A stretch of 32,226 nt of DNA from Saprospiraceae bacterium (GTDB lineage: Bacteria > Bacteroidota > Bacteroidia > Chitinophagales > Saprospiraceae): positions 2,686 to 34,911 of the forward strand of contig JAHDBI010000016.1 of assembly GCA_020630475.1 (NCBI GenBank). Reading direction: 5' to 3'. Position 1 is the first letter of the stretch; each line of letters starts with the position of its first letter. Both the position numbers and the translations under genes were made by a program. Positions 15,158-25,592 of this stretch are shown here, in pieces. Below the pieces are notes generated by a model that saw only the letters and a list, made by a program, of their open reading frames with translations, made no database searches and had not been told where the DNA came from.

Positions 15158-18100
15158 ATGAAAAGTATTTTTAACTTATTTAAGTATACTGCGTGTACCA
15201 TCGTGATGATGTGTATGGTACAGACAGTATCTGCTCAGACTCAATTGAGCTTGACGGTAAATTATACCTCAAGTACATTTGATAATGAGAATGGGTGGGA
15301 ATTGCAAGCTAACGGTGCTCAGGTAGCGACATACGCTACGGGTGATACTGGACCTGCTTCAATTACTGCCTGTGTTCTTCCTGGTGACGCTCTAGACTTG
15401 TATACCTATGAATCATTCGGTGACGGATGGGGAGGTAGTAGTGTAGACGTTGTTTGGGGCGGAACTTCTTTAACTGGTGGTCCTATTTTTCCACCATCAT
15501 CAGGAAACGGAAACTGTTGTGCAGCTGCCGGTACGGGTGATTTGGTATGGTCAGGAGCTGCTCCTGTTCCTGCATGTGTAATGACATGTCCTGCTGATCA
15601 GGCGGTAAGTACTGCTCCTGGAACTTGTGTTCCTGGATTTTCTACAATTACGCCTCCTACAGTGGATGCGAATTGTTTAAACTTACCTGGTGACTGTATG
15701 ACAATTGATGGTGCTGAGGCAACGTTGTTGATGGACGGAACTGGTTTGATTACTACTCCGTTTGATATTGCTGGTGCTGTTCCAGTTCCTGCGGCTGCTT
15801 TGGCTTGTGTTACTGAAGTATGTATCACAGTGACTATGGTTGCAGATATTGGTGGTGCTGGTTTTGAGCAGACTGATATCCTTGGTGAGACTGGTCTAGT
15901 TATCGGTCAGAATGGAACTTCTGCTGGTGATTGTAATGCTGCCGGTGGTGTTTCTGTGATTTGTGTTCCTGTTGCTGACTGGAATGCATGGGCTGCTGAT
16001 GGTACTGTTTCTTTATCAATCGTAACTGATCCAGATATTGATAACATTTGTGCATCTCAGACTATTCAAGCAAGTGCTGAAGTTTGTACTTCTTGCCAAC
16101 CATTTATCAATGACTTTAATGGTACTGCTGATGCATCTGATGTTTATCCTTTAGGTACAACAACGGTTACGTTTACTTCTATTGACTTGGCAACAGGTGG
16201 TGAGGTTAAATGTAGCTTCGATGTAACTGTTTCTGATTTAGAGCCTCCAGTTCTTGCATGTCCTGGAGATGCAACTATTAACTTAGATCCAGGTGCTTGT
16301 GGTCAAGTAACTTCTTTTGAAGTAACGGCTACGGATAACTGTCCTCAAACTGCTTACGAAGTAGTTGGTCCTTACTGTAATCCTTGTAATGATCCTACTG
16401 GTGGTTCTGCATTAGCGTGTGGAGCTGGTCCAAACGGAATTATCCAAGCGATTGATGTAACGGCTTCTGAAGGAGATTCTTTAACTGGAGTTTGTTTCAA
16501 TCAAGAGACATTTGGTACAACAACTACTGTTACAATAAATGTTTATTGTGATCCAGGTGGTGGTGCTATTCCTTTTGACGATGGTGCGGGTACATTTACT
16601 CCACTTTATACTGAAGATGTAACGTTAAGTGCTGCTGATAACGGAGCTTGTGTATGTGTTGATTTTGCAGCTTATACTGAGATTCCTGCTGGATGTGGAA
16701 CTTTATACGTTGAGTTCTTTAATGCAACGGGTAGATCTGTACAGACTCCTCCTGCTTGTGATGGAGCTACTGCTGACGGAACTTTATCATGGATTGTTGC
16801 TCCAGCTTGTGGTGCTACAACTCCTACTACATTCCAAGGAATTGGTTTTGCTTTAGATGCATCTTATGCATTAACAGTATTACCTGCAGCTTTAGAAGCT
16901 GTTCCAGATCCTGCTGCTCCTGCTGGTTACAATGCATTTGAGTCAGGTGATGAATTACCTATCGGAACTCACTGCTTCCAGTGGATTGCTACTGACGGTG
17001 AAGGAAACACAAGTACTTGTGACTGGTGTATCACTGTGGAAGGATTCCCTACGGATTTAGTAACTTCTACTTTAGCGTGTAACGATGACGTAAATATTTC
17101 TGTTGATGAGAACTGTGAGGTGACTTTAACAGCTGATATGTTCTTAGAAGGAGGACCTTACGCTTGTTACCAAAACTATATTTTAAATGTAACTCCTCTT
17201 CCAGGCGCTATGACTGGAAATGGAACAAGTGCTGTAACGATTAACGCTGGTGCTATCGCAGGATGGAACGGTATGGCTGGACCATACGAAGTAAGCGTTG
17301 TAGATACTGCAAATAATAATAATTCATGTTGGGGTAACTTCATGTTAGAAGATAAATTACCTCCAGTAGTGACTTGTGAAGATGCAACAATTACTTGTTT
17401 AACATCTTTGGCTCCTGGAAATTCTGTTTCAGGTACTGTTTTAGCTTCTTCTACAGATGCGAATGGACAGTCTTGGGATGATGGTACGACAGGTGAAGGC
17501 TTAGCAACTGCTTCAGCTACTTCTGCTGGTGCTCCTGCTGGTGCGCAAGTTACAGATGTAAATGTATATGTTGAATTAGATCACTCATGGATGGGTGATG
17601 TTACAATTACTTTAACAGGACCTAATGGTGCGTCTGTTGTTCTTGTTGATGGTGATTGTGGTGCTAACGATAACTTAGCAGCTACTTTTGATGATGAAGC
17701 TCCTACAGGTCCTTCATGTGCTGCATGTGCAGGAAGTGGTGCACAAGAAGATTGTGAAACAACTGCTCAGCCATGTGCGACTTTAAGTACACAATATCAG
17801 CCAAGTGCTGGATCTTTAGCTGCTTTCGTTGGAGCTAATCCAAACGGAAACTGGACAATTTCTCTTGATGATGCTGTTGGTGGTGATGGTGGATGTTTAA
17901 AAGCATTCAATGTTGCTGTGGGTTGGGCTATTAATAGAGCTTCTGCTCCTACTGTAACTGAAAACTGCTCGGGTTCTCCAGCTCCTGACTTTTCTGATGC
18001 TGTTATCTTCTCTGATGACTGTATCGCTGATACTATTGCAAGAACTTGGATTGCTACGGATGCTAAGGGTAACACTGGATCATGTGTACAAACTATTGTT

Positions 18101-21100
18101 GTGGAGAATGTTGGACTAGAATTAGTTGAACTTCCACCTGCAGTTGTAAATTTAGACTGTGGTGAAGGAACTGATCCTGCGTCTATAGCTGCTTCTCAAG
18201 GCGTTGCTGCTGCATATCCTTTAGTTGCTGGTTCTCCAATTGTGAACGGTTCTACTTGTAGCTTGTTCTACACGTATACTGATCAAGAAATCCCTGCATG
18301 TGCTCCGGGTTGTAATGGTAACTTAAAAGTGATCAGAACTTGGACATTAATTGACTGGTGTAATGCTGGAGATCCTCCTGCTACTCACACACAAGTGATT
18401 AAAGCTGTTGATAACGATGGTCCTACGGTAGTTGAGTTAACAGGTTCTACAGACTTATCTGTTGATCCTTGGTCTTGTTCTTACAGTGGTGATTTACCTG
18501 CTCCTTTATTACACGATGAATGTACTGAGTCAATTACTTATACAGTAAGTGGCCCTCCAGGAGTAGATTTCTTCCCATTCCCAGGTCACCCTGATTATCC
18601 ATTGGCTTCTGGTGAGTCTTATGAGATTATTGGTGCTCCTAAAGGACAACATGACATTATTTACACTGCTGTTGATTGTTGTGGAAACCCTGGTGTTACT
18701 ACAATTACTATTAACGTATATGACGGTACTGCTCCAGTTGCTATTGGAACTCAAAACATTGTATTGAGTTTAACTAGTGATGGTGGAACAGGTAGTGATA
18801 ATGGTACTGCTAAAATTTACACGAACAGTGTAAACAATGGTTCGTACGATGGTTGTACTGATGTACACATTGAAATAAGAAGAGCTGCTGATGCTTGTAG
18901 TGTTTCTGGTAACACAACTTATGATAACACAGGACACCCTAATGATTCAAATAATGATTTTGATGGTGGACAATTTGTTAAATTCTGTTGTGGTGATATC
19001 TATGATGCATCAGGTGCTGCTGCTAACACAGATACTTATGCTGATGGCACATCTGTAGATTGGAACATTGTTCCTGTATGGATGAGAGTTTGGGATGATG
19101 GTGATATGGACGGAGTATTCGGTTCAGCTGGTGATAACTACAATGAAACTTGGGTTAACGTAAGAGTGGAGAACAAATTTGTTCCTCAAATCAATTGTGT
19201 TCCTGATGTAGCATTATCATGTAACATGGATTATGAAGATTTAAGCATGACTGGAGAAGCGACGGCTGTTGGTCTTTGTGGTGATCTTTGTACTGGATAC
19301 ACTGACGTTGCAGACGTTGACGGATGTGGAGTTGGTTCTGTATTCAGATTCTGGTGGATTGACTTTAACTGTAATGGTGTAAGAGATGCTGAAGATTTCC
19401 AATACTTCTGTGCTCTACCACAAACAATTACAATGACTGCTCTTACACCATTTGATGGAAGCATCAACTGGCCTAGAGATTATACTGGTGAGCCTGGTCA
19501 ATTTCCAGCGTTAACTCCTGCACAAGGATGTGATGCTATGACTGGTGAGCCTGATTGGAATGATAATGTTTGTAGCTTAATTGCTGCTGATGTTGATATT
19601 GATACTTTCGAATTTGAAGAAGGTGCTTGTTACAAAGTATTAAAGCACTGGACTGTTATTGATTGGTGTGAGTTTGATGCAAACGATCCTGATTTAAATA
19701 CAGTTGCTGATCCTTTAGATGATGGTGTTATCCCAGGTTACTGGATACACACTCAGGTAATTAAGTATATTGATACTGAGAAGCCAGAATTTGAAGCATG
19801 TGCTGATGATATGTTTGAAGTTGACGGTGCTTGTCAAAATAACAGTGTAATGTTATTTAGAACAGCTACTGATGATGGAGGATGTTCTGCTGATTCTAGT
19901 ACTTGGTTGAAGTGGTATGTTACTGTTGACCTTTGGGGAGATGGTACTGTTGATTACGAATTCACAACTTTCGGAAACGAAAACGGAAACATCAACTCTG
20001 ATGGTGACGGAAACGGAATCCCAGGAAGAGGTGGTCTTTCAGCTACTGCTTCAGGTGGAGAGTTTAAAGTTGATTTAACAGGTGTTTCTATCGAAGGAAG
20101 TATGTTTAATCACGTTGTTCAGTGGAAAGTTACTGACGGATGTGGAAACAACAGATCTTGCTCATCTACTTTCATGGTAGTTGATAAGAAAGCTCCAACT
20201 CCTTACTGTGTAGACTTAAGTACTGCATTGATGGAGAATGGTATGGTTGAATTCTGGGCTTGTGATTTCGATCTAGGTGCCTTTGATAACTGTACTGCTT
20301 CTGAGAACTTGTTATTCACGTTTGATGATTACACTCCAGATGTTAACTACTTAAATGTACCTCACTATTATAACTCAAATAGTACGGCTATTGGATTCCC
20401 ACCTAATGTACCTGCTTCTTACTTAGCTGGAACGACTAGATACTGGGATGGTATTAACTGTGCAGGTAGAGCATTTACAACATGTGGTGAAAACCCAGTA
20501 CAAATCTATGTATGGGATGAGAAGTTAAATGTTGACTTCTGCGACGTAACTCTACTAGTAGGTGGAGAAGAGTGTGTAGATGGAACAAGATTGATTGGTG
20601 GTGATGTAGTAACAGAAGCTGGTGTTGGTGTTGAAAACATCGAGATGAGCAACTTGTCTGATATCATTTTACCAAATGAAATGACTGATGACGCTGGTCA
20701 CTATGCATTTACGGCATTTGAAGCTTTTGATTACACAATCACAGGTGAGAAAATGGACGATTACATGAATGGTGTATCTACATTGGATTTAGTATTAATT
20801 CAAAAGCACATTTTAGGATTACAAGATCTTGATAGTCCTTACAAAGTGATTGCTGCTGATGTTAACAATAACTCTGATGTTTCTGCACTTGACCTTGTAG
20901 AGTTAAGAAAATTAATCTTAGGTGTATATGCTGAGCTACCAAGCAACGCTAGCTGGAGATTAGTTGACGCTAACCAAACTTTTGCTGATAACTTAGATCC
21001 ATTCCCATTCAATGAGGAGTTAGACGTTGTTAATCTTTCACAAGATGAAATGGCTGAAAACTTTATCGCGGTTAAGATTGGTGATGTTACAGAAAGTGCA

Positions 21101-21817
21101 ACTCCAAACGTACAGTCTGTATCTAGCGAAGTTAGAAGTAACAAGTCTTTACAATTAGAAATTAATGAAGCTACAGTTAATGCTGGTGAAGAAGTAAGCA
21201 TCGATGTAATGAGTAGCAATTTTGCTGAAGTATTTGGATACCAGTTCACAATGAACTTATCTGGAGCTACTTTAGATAGAATTGAAGCTGGTGCATTGAA
21301 TATCACGAATAGCAATGTTGGAGTATTGAACAACAATACTGTTACAATGTCTTGGAGTGATGCTAACGGAGTAAGCGCTAAAGCGAACGACGTATTATTC
21401 ACAATTGTATTACAAGCTACAGAAACTACTAATACTTCAGAATTGATTTCTGTAAACAGTAACGTAACTAGAGCGGAAGCGTATCTAGGAGCTACAACTG
21501 AGATTGTAAATGTTGAATTAGGTGTTAGAACTGATGATGGAACTGAGATTGTATCTGCATTCGAATTATTCCAGAATGAGCCTAACCCATTTGACGGAAA
21601 CACTCAGATTGGCTTCAACTTACCAGAAGCTGGTAACGCGACGTTGACAATCTATGATGTTGCTGGAAAAGTAGTGAAAATCGTAAGAAATGATTACGAG
21701 AGAGGATATAACACGATAGAAATAAACAAAGCAGACTTAGGTGTTGCTGGTGTATTATACTATCAGTTAGAGAGTGGTGATTTCACTGCGACTAAGAAGA
21801 TGATTGTAATTAAATAA
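15158..21817 (+). CDS. P2: largest T9SS type A giant surface protein with P-domain, HYR-like repeats, dockerin and cohesin-like modules
   Basis: 2219 residues with signal peptide (cleaved near TVSAQ). An N-terminal extension of about 600 residues, absent from P1 and P3, includes an ESFGDGWGG module (about 30-135) and an HYR module with LEPPVLACPGDATINLDPG (361-379). The module that opens P1 and P3 appears here only at about 638-740 (WGNFMLEDKLPPVVTC). Then come a full P-domain (about 757-923, HSWMGDVTITLTGPNG and NPNGNWTISLDDAVGGDGG), further HYR/Ig modules (925-1806), a carboxypeptidase-regulatory-like fold (1811-1864), a dockerin (about 1866-1923, loops MDDYMNGVSTLD and DVNNNSDVSALD), a cohesin-like fold (about 1996-2121, VFGYQFTMNL, TVTMSW), and a type A sorting domain (2133-2219, NEPNPFDGN). 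No cysteine follows residue 1806. Preceded by the small secreted gene and followed by two terminators. Adhesin or matrix role inferred. Confidence 0.9.
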   Translation: MKSIFNLFKYTACTIVMMCMVQTVSAQTQLSLTVNYTSSTFDNENGWELQANGAQVATYATGDTGPASITACVLPGDALDLYTYESFGDGWGGSSVDVVWGGTSLTGGPIFPPSSGNGNCCAAAGTGDLVWSGAAPVPACVMTCPADQAVSTAPGTCVPGFSTITPPTVDANCLNLPGDCMTIDGAEATLLMDGTGLITTPFDIAGAVPVPAAALACVTEVCITVTMVADIGGAGFEQTDILGETGLVIGQNGTSAGDCNAAGGVSVICVPVADWNAWAADGTVSLSIVTDPDIDNICASQTIQASAEVCTSCQPFINDFNGTADASDVYPLGTTTVTFTSIDLATGGEVKCSFDVTVSDLEPPVLACPGDATINLDPGACGQVTSFEVTATDNCPQTAYEVVGPYCNPCNDPTGGSALACGAGPNGIIQAIDVTASEGDSLTGVCFNQETFGTTTTVTINVYCDPGGGAIPFDDGAGTFTPLYTEDVTLSAADNGACVCVDFAAYTEIPAGCGTLYVEFFNATGRSVQTPPACDGATADGTLSWIVAPACGATTPTTFQGIGFALDASYALTVLPAALEAVPDPAAPAGYNAFESGDELPIGTHCFQWIATDGEGNTSTCDWCITVEGFPTDLVTSTLACNDDVNISVDENCEVTLTADMFLEGGPYACYQNYILNVTPLPGAMTGNGTSAVTINAGAIAGWNGMAGPYEVSVVDTANNNNSCWGNFMLEDKLPPVVTCEDATITCLTSLAPGNSVSGTVLASSTDANGQSWDDGTTGEGLATASATSAGAPAGAQVTDVNVYVELDHSWMGDVTITLTGPNGASVVLVDGDCGANDNLAATFDDEAPTGPSCAACAGSGAQEDCETTAQPCATLSTQYQPSAGSLAAFVGANPNGNWTISLDDAVGGDGGCLKAFNVAVGWAINRASAPTVTENCSGSPAPDFSDAVIFSDDCIADTIARTWIATDAKGNTGSCVQTIVVENVGLELVELPPAVVNLDCGEGTDPASIAASQGVAAAYPLVAGSPIVNGSTCSLFYTYTDQEIPACAPGCNGNLKVIRTWTLIDWCNAGDPPATHTQVIKAVDNDGPTVVELTGSTDLSVDPWSCSYSGDLPAPLLHDECTESITYTVSGPPGVDFFPFPGHPDYPLASGESYEIIGAPKGQHDIIYTAVDCCGNPGVTTITINVYDGTAPVAIGTQNIVLSLTSDGGTGSDNGTAKIYTNSVNNGSYDGCTDVHIEIRRAADACSVSGNTTYDNTGHPNDSNNDFDGGQFVKFCCGDIYDASGAAANTDTYADGTSVDWNIVPVWMRVWDDGDMDGVFGSAGDNYNETWVNVRVENKFVPQINCVPDVALSCNMDYEDLSMTGEATAVGLCGDLCTGYTDVADVDGCGVGSVFRFWWIDFNCNGVRDAEDFQYFCALPQTITMTALTPFDGSINWPRDYTGEPGQFPALTPAQGCDAMTGEPDWNDNVCSLIAADVDIDTFEFEEGACYKVLKHWTVIDWCEFDANDPDLNTVADPLDDGVIPGYWIHTQVIKYIDTEKPEFEACADDMFEVDGACQNNSVMLFRTATDDGGCSADSSTWLKWYVTVDLWGDGTVDYEFTTFGNENGNINSDGDGNGIPGRGGLSATASGGEFKVDLTGVSIEGSMFNHVVQWKVTDGCGNNRSCSSTFMVVDKKAPTPYCVDLSTALMENGMVEFWACDFDLGAFDNCTASENLLFTFDDYTPDVNYLNVPHYYNSNSTAIGFPPNVPASYLAGTTRYWDGINCAGRAFTTCGENPVQIYVWDEKLNVDFCDVTLLVGGEECVDGTRLIGGDVVTEAGVGVENIEMSNLSDIILPNEMTDDAGHYAFTAFEAFDYTITGEKMDDYMNGVSTLDLVLIQKHILGLQDLDSPYKVIAADVNNNSDVSALDLVELRKLILGVYAELPSNASWRLVDANQTFADNLDPFPFNEELDVVNLSQDEMAENFIAVKIGDVTESATPNVQSVSSEVRSNKSLQLEINEATVNAGEEVSIDVMSSNFAEVFGYQFTMNLSGATLDRIEAGALNITNSNVGVLNNNTVTMSWSDANGVSAKANDVLFTIVLQATETTNTSELISVNSNVTRAEAYLGATTEIVNVELGVRTDDGTEIVSAFELFQNEPNPFDGNTQIGFNLPEAGNATLTIYDVAGKVVKIVRNDYERGYNTIEINKADLGVAGVLYYQLESGDFTATKKMIVIK
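20765..20815 (+). repeat. Dockerin-core DNA shared by P1, P2 and P3 (P2 copy)
   Basis: 51 nt encoding the first dockerin loop and helix. The same stretch occurs at 8310-8360 and 29185-29235. P2 and P3 differ at 2 of 51 positions and P1 and P3 at 4, with all 17 amino acids identical, while the surrounding DNA has diverged much more. Confidence 0.8.
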
Positions 21818-21836
21818 TCTGATTAGTAAAAATTTA

Positions 21837-21863
21837 TCAGGAGATCTTAGGATCTCCTGATTT
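21837..21863 (+). terminator. First terminator after P2
   Basis: Perfect 10-bp stem TCAGGAGATC / GATCTCCTGA with loop TTAG, then a short T-rich tail (TTTA). Confidence 0.75.
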
Positions 21864-21887
21864 ATACTAAAATCGGTTTTTGGGATG

Positions 21888-21918
21888 GCCTCTCTTCATT
21901 TATGGAGGGGGGCTTTTT
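21888..21918 (+). terminator. Second terminator after P2, related to the one after P3
   Basis: Stem GCCTCTC / GGGGGGC with G-T pairs, followed by T5. It is preceded by GTTTTTGGGATGG (21876-21888), which also precedes the P3 terminator at 30252-30264. Confidence 0.75.
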
Positions 21919-21970
21919 CCATTTATTTACACTGGTAATTCATTATCTTTACACCTCCAAATAGACAAAA

Positions 21971-24900
21971 ATGAACCGGTTACTATCTCATGCAATTTTC
22001 TCGCTTTGTTTAATATTAATTCTATCATGTCAAAGTGATGAGTCAAGCAATAATATTCAAAATGATTTACCATTTTTTAGTGAACTCAAAACAAATAAAA
22101 CAGGGATTGACTTTGTTAATGCATTAAGGGATGATCCAAATACGGAGGACAATGTCTTGTCTTTTCAACATTACTTTAATGGAGCCGGGGTAGGAATAGG
22201 TGATTTTAATAAGGATGGATTACCAGACGTATTTTTAGCAGGAAACGAGGTAAAGAATAAACTTTTTATTAATCAAGGTGAATTGAAATTTGAAGACATT
22301 ACAGAGAATGCCGGTATTAATGTTGGAAAGTTTTGGTCTTCTGGCGTTTCAATAGTCGATATTAATAACGATGGATGGGATGATATTTATGTATGCCAGT
22401 CCAGCATGGAAAAAGATAAAGATAAAAGGGCTAATACCCTTTATATTAATAATAAAGATCTGACATTCACAGAGAGTGCTAAGAATTTTGGATTAGATGA
22501 TCTAAATGCGTCAACACAAGCAGTTTTTTTTGATTATGATAGAGACGGGGATTTAGACTGTTATATACTCAATGAGTCTAAGTATGTTTTGGTTGTACAT
22601 GCTACAATTAACGAGGAATTAAAGAATAAACAAAACTTAATTGAGAGTAGCGGCAAGTTCTTAAGAAACGATAATGGTCGCTTTGTCAACATAACAGAGG
22701 AAGTGGGTATGTTGAAACATGGTTACGGTCTAGGTGTAGTAGTGAGTGATTTTAATGGTGATAATTGGCCAGATGTTTATGTGGCGAATGATTATTCAGT
22801 TCCTGACTTTATGTATATCAATCAGAAAGATGGAACCTTTAAGGATGGAATTAAAGAGCACACAAGCCAAATCAGTTTTTACGGTATGGGCTGTGATGCG
22901 GCAGATATAAATAATGATGGTTTAGTGGATATTAGTGTAGTGGATATGGCGGCGGATGATCATATAAGATCTAAGACTCTAATGGCCTCTATGGATAGTG
23001 AATTATTCAAATATTATGTAAATGATTTGAACCACCAGTATCAGTATATGTTCAATAGTTTGCAATTGAATAACGGAAATGGTACGTATAGTAATATTGT
23101 CAATCATGCAGGAGTAGCTAAAACCGACTGGAGTTGGGCCAATTTGCTAGTAGACTTAAATATGGATGGTTTAAAAGACTACTACGTAACGAATGGTTTT
23201 AGAAGATATTCAAGGGATAATGATTTTAGAATAGAAATGGAAAGGCTCAGACAAGAGAATGGTGGTACTGTCCCAATGAAATTAAGGGAAGAGATGTATT
23301 ACAAGATTCCAGAAATGAATCTTCCAAATCTAATTTATATCAATGATGGTAAGCTAGGATTCAAAAAGGACAAGAGGTATAACCATCCTAACATCAATAC
23401 ATATTCTTACGGCGCAGCCTATGCGGATTTTGACTTGGATGGTGATTTGGATTTAGTAGTCAATAATATTGATCAACAAGCTTCCTTTCTTAAAAATAAC
23501 ACCGTGGAAAGGGAAGGTCATAATTTTGTGAAAATAAAATTGAATAGCGATAAGGATCTTAATCCCTATGGTGCTAAAGTAAGTGTTCATTATGCAAATG
23601 AACTGCAGTTTCAAGAATATAATTTTGTTAGAGGCTATCAATCTTCAATGGAGCAAGTGCTCACTTTCGGATTGGGCCATCAATCAGAAATAGATCGAGT
23701 AGAAATCCTTTGGCCGAATGATAAATTACAGATTGTTCGAAATGTTCCTATTAATGAGTTGAACGAAATTAATTATGACGCTAATTCAAAAGTTAAACAA
23801 CCTAATTTAGTTAGGAGATCAGCCAATCTTTTAACTGAAATAGACCCTTCTTCACTTGGATTAACATTTATACATAAAGAGAATGAATTTGAGGATTTTG
23901 AAAAAGAGGTTTTACTCCCTCATAAACAGAGCACTTTAGGTCCTGCATTAAGTGCTGGAGATGTGAATAATGATGGTTTAGATGATCTTTTTATTGGCGG
24001 TGCTAAATCTCAACGAGGTACACTTTATTTACAAAGCAAGGATGGTTCATTTTCAGAAGGACCGTCTCAACCTTGGGAAGCAGATGTATATAGCGAAGAT
24101 CTTTCGGCGCAATTTATCGATGCTAATAGTGATGGTAATTTAGATTTAGTTGTTACTAGTGGTGGTGGTGGTGAATACGAAAAGGATAATCCCGAATTAT
24201 TGAAAGATAGATTTTATGCCAACCTAGGAGGTGGTAACTTTGCAAAGGTGGTGAACGTAATGCCAAATAATATGAATTCGTCATACGGTATATTTTCAAA
24301 TGATTTGAACAAGGATGGAGATATCGATTTAATAGTTTCCTCGGCGGCCAAACCGGGTTTTTATCCCACCAATGAAGGAATATTTCTATATGATTTTGAT
24401 AAAACCTTCATAGATAAATCTGAGGATATTTATGCTGATGCGAAGAGTAGTGGATTAATAAAAGATATGGTGTTTACAGATTTAGATAAAAATGGATTTG
24501 ATGACATCATCATGCTTGGTGAATGGACAGGTATTAAGATTTTAATGAACGAAAACGGGGAGTTTACGGATAAAACAGATGACTATATTCCGGAAAATAA
24601 AAATGGATGGTGGTATTCTATTTCGATGGCCGATTTGGATAATGATGGTGATAATGATTTTGTGTTGGGCAATATGGGAACCAATTACAAGCAAAAAGCC
24701 AAAAAGGAAAAACCACTTTATCTTTTTGCTAATGATTTTGATGATTCAGGAACAATTGATGTAGTCTTAGGTAAAAAATATAAGGACAAAATAGTACCTA
24801 CAAGAGGAAAGGAGTGTTCTTCGGAACAAATGCCTTATATCAACGAGAACTTCCCGACTTATAAAGAATTTGCTCATGCGAGTATAGAGGATATTCTTGG

Positions 24901-25303
24901 AGAAGATAAAATCAAAGAAGGACAGAAGTATGAAACGAATGATTTTAGTTCGTATTTATTATGGAATAATGATGGTGAATTGACCTTTGAGAAATTACCA
25001 GAACAAGCTCAATTGTTTCCAATAATGACCTCTCAAACCATAGACATTAATCATGATGGTGATCTTGATATAGTGTTAGCGGGAAACATATTTAATACTG
25101 AATATGAAACACCTAGAATGGACTCCGGCTATGGACTCGTTCTAATAAACAATGGAAAAAAAGAATTTAGTCCACTATCCATATCTGAAAGTGGTTTGTT
25201 TGCTCCTGGCAACGTAAAAAGATCAGTTGTATTGAAAAGGCAAAATGATTCAGTATTAGTTGTAGCAAACAACAATGGACCAATACAAGTCTTCTCATAT
25301 TAA
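21971..25303 (+). CDS. FG-GAP/VCBS-repeat and ASPIC/UnbV-domain surface lipoprotein (CRTAC1-like)
   Basis: 1110 residues. The N-terminus is a lipoprotein signal with lipobox ILSC (Cys20); the next residues QSDES resemble the Bacteroidota lipoprotein export signal that sends lipoproteins to the outside of the outer membrane. Two blades of FG-GAP/VCBS repeats follow, with calcium-loop motifs DFNKDGLPD, DINNDGWDD, DYDRDGDLD, DFNGDNWPD and DINNDGLVD in the first (about 70-500), and DVNNDGLDD, DANSDGNLD, DLNKDGDID, DLDKNGFDD, DLDNDGDND and DINHDGDLD in the second (about 660-1035). An ASPIC/UnbV segment lies between (about 525-590, FVRGYQSSMEQVLTFGLGH). There is no T9SS sorting domain. The family is a calcium-binding beta-propeller, often near SusC/D-type uptake genes, though none are seen here. 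Set between P2 and P3 on the same strand; a role as a surface receptor or anchor in the same complex is inference. Confidence 0.9.
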   Translation: MNRLLSHAIFSLCLILILSCQSDESSNNIQNDLPFFSELKTNKTGIDFVNALRDDPNTEDNVLSFQHYFNGAGVGIGDFNKDGLPDVFLAGNEVKNKLFINQGELKFEDITENAGINVGKFWSSGVSIVDINNDGWDDIYVCQSSMEKDKDKRANTLYINNKDLTFTESAKNFGLDDLNASTQAVFFDYDRDGDLDCYILNESKYVLVVHATINEELKNKQNLIESSGKFLRNDNGRFVNITEEVGMLKHGYGLGVVVSDFNGDNWPDVYVANDYSVPDFMYINQKDGTFKDGIKEHTSQISFYGMGCDAADINNDGLVDISVVDMAADDHIRSKTLMASMDSELFKYYVNDLNHQYQYMFNSLQLNNGNGTYSNIVNHAGVAKTDWSWANLLVDLNMDGLKDYYVTNGFRRYSRDNDFRIEMERLRQENGGTVPMKLREEMYYKIPEMNLPNLIYINDGKLGFKKDKRYNHPNINTYSYGAAYADFDLDGDLDLVVNNIDQQASFLKNNTVEREGHNFVKIKLNSDKDLNPYGAKVSVHYANELQFQEYNFVRGYQSSMEQVLTFGLGHQSEIDRVEILWPNDKLQIVRNVPINELNEINYDANSKVKQPNLVRRSANLLTEIDPSSLGLTFIHKENEFEDFEKEVLLPHKQSTLGPALSAGDVNNDGLDDLFIGGAKSQRGTLYLQSKDGSFSEGPSQPWEADVYSEDLSAQFIDANSDGNLDLVVTSGGGGEYEKDNPELLKDRFYANLGGGNFAKVVNVMPNNMNSSYGIFSNDLNKDGDIDLIVSSAAKPGFYPTNEGIFLYDFDKTFIDKSEDIYADAKSSGLIKDMVFTDLDKNGFDDIIMLGEWTGIKILMNENGEFTDKTDDYIPENKNGWWYSISMADLDNDGDNDFVLGNMGTNYKQKAKKEKPLYLFANDFDDSGTIDVVLGKKYKDKIVPTRGKECSSEQMPYINENFPTYKEFAHASIEDILGEDKIKEGQKYETNDFSSYLLWNNDGELTFEKLPEQAQLFPIMTSQTIDINHDGDLDIVLAGNIFNTEYETPRMDSGYGLVLINNGKKEFSPLSISESGLFAPGNVKRSVVLKRQNDSVLVVANNNGPIQVFSY

Positions 25304-25499
25304 TTACATATAATATTTAACTATATGTGTTTGAACTCCTTTGTTTTTCTCTGTTAAGACCTCTATTTGTTGTGATTTTTGATCTAAGTCAAATCTTTTT
25401 GACCACTATATCTTATTGCTAATCAGTGTTTTATAAAATTCTATTAAAATAATATTAAAATAGTTCTAAAAAATCTACCAAGACATATTAAAGTTATTA

Positions 25500-25507
25500 T
25501 ATATTTG
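25500..25507 (+). promoter_or_regulatory. Putative -7 element (TATATTTG) for P3
   Basis: Exact TAnnTTTG match in an AT-rich stretch; no -33 TTTG at the usual spacing. Base composition makes chance matches fairly likely. Confidence 0.35.
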
Positions 25508-25592
25508 TTCTGTCGTATAGCATTTTTTGTAATGTATAAATATAACCTAGAATCTTCCCAAAGATCGAAAACCGTGCGACAACAACCAACCT

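Noticed and set aside
20839..21603. 254-codon antisense open frame opposite the P2 dockerin/cohesin region
   Set aside because: A shadow frame: codon bias of P2 removes stops on the opposite strand, and the translation is low-complexity with no family features.
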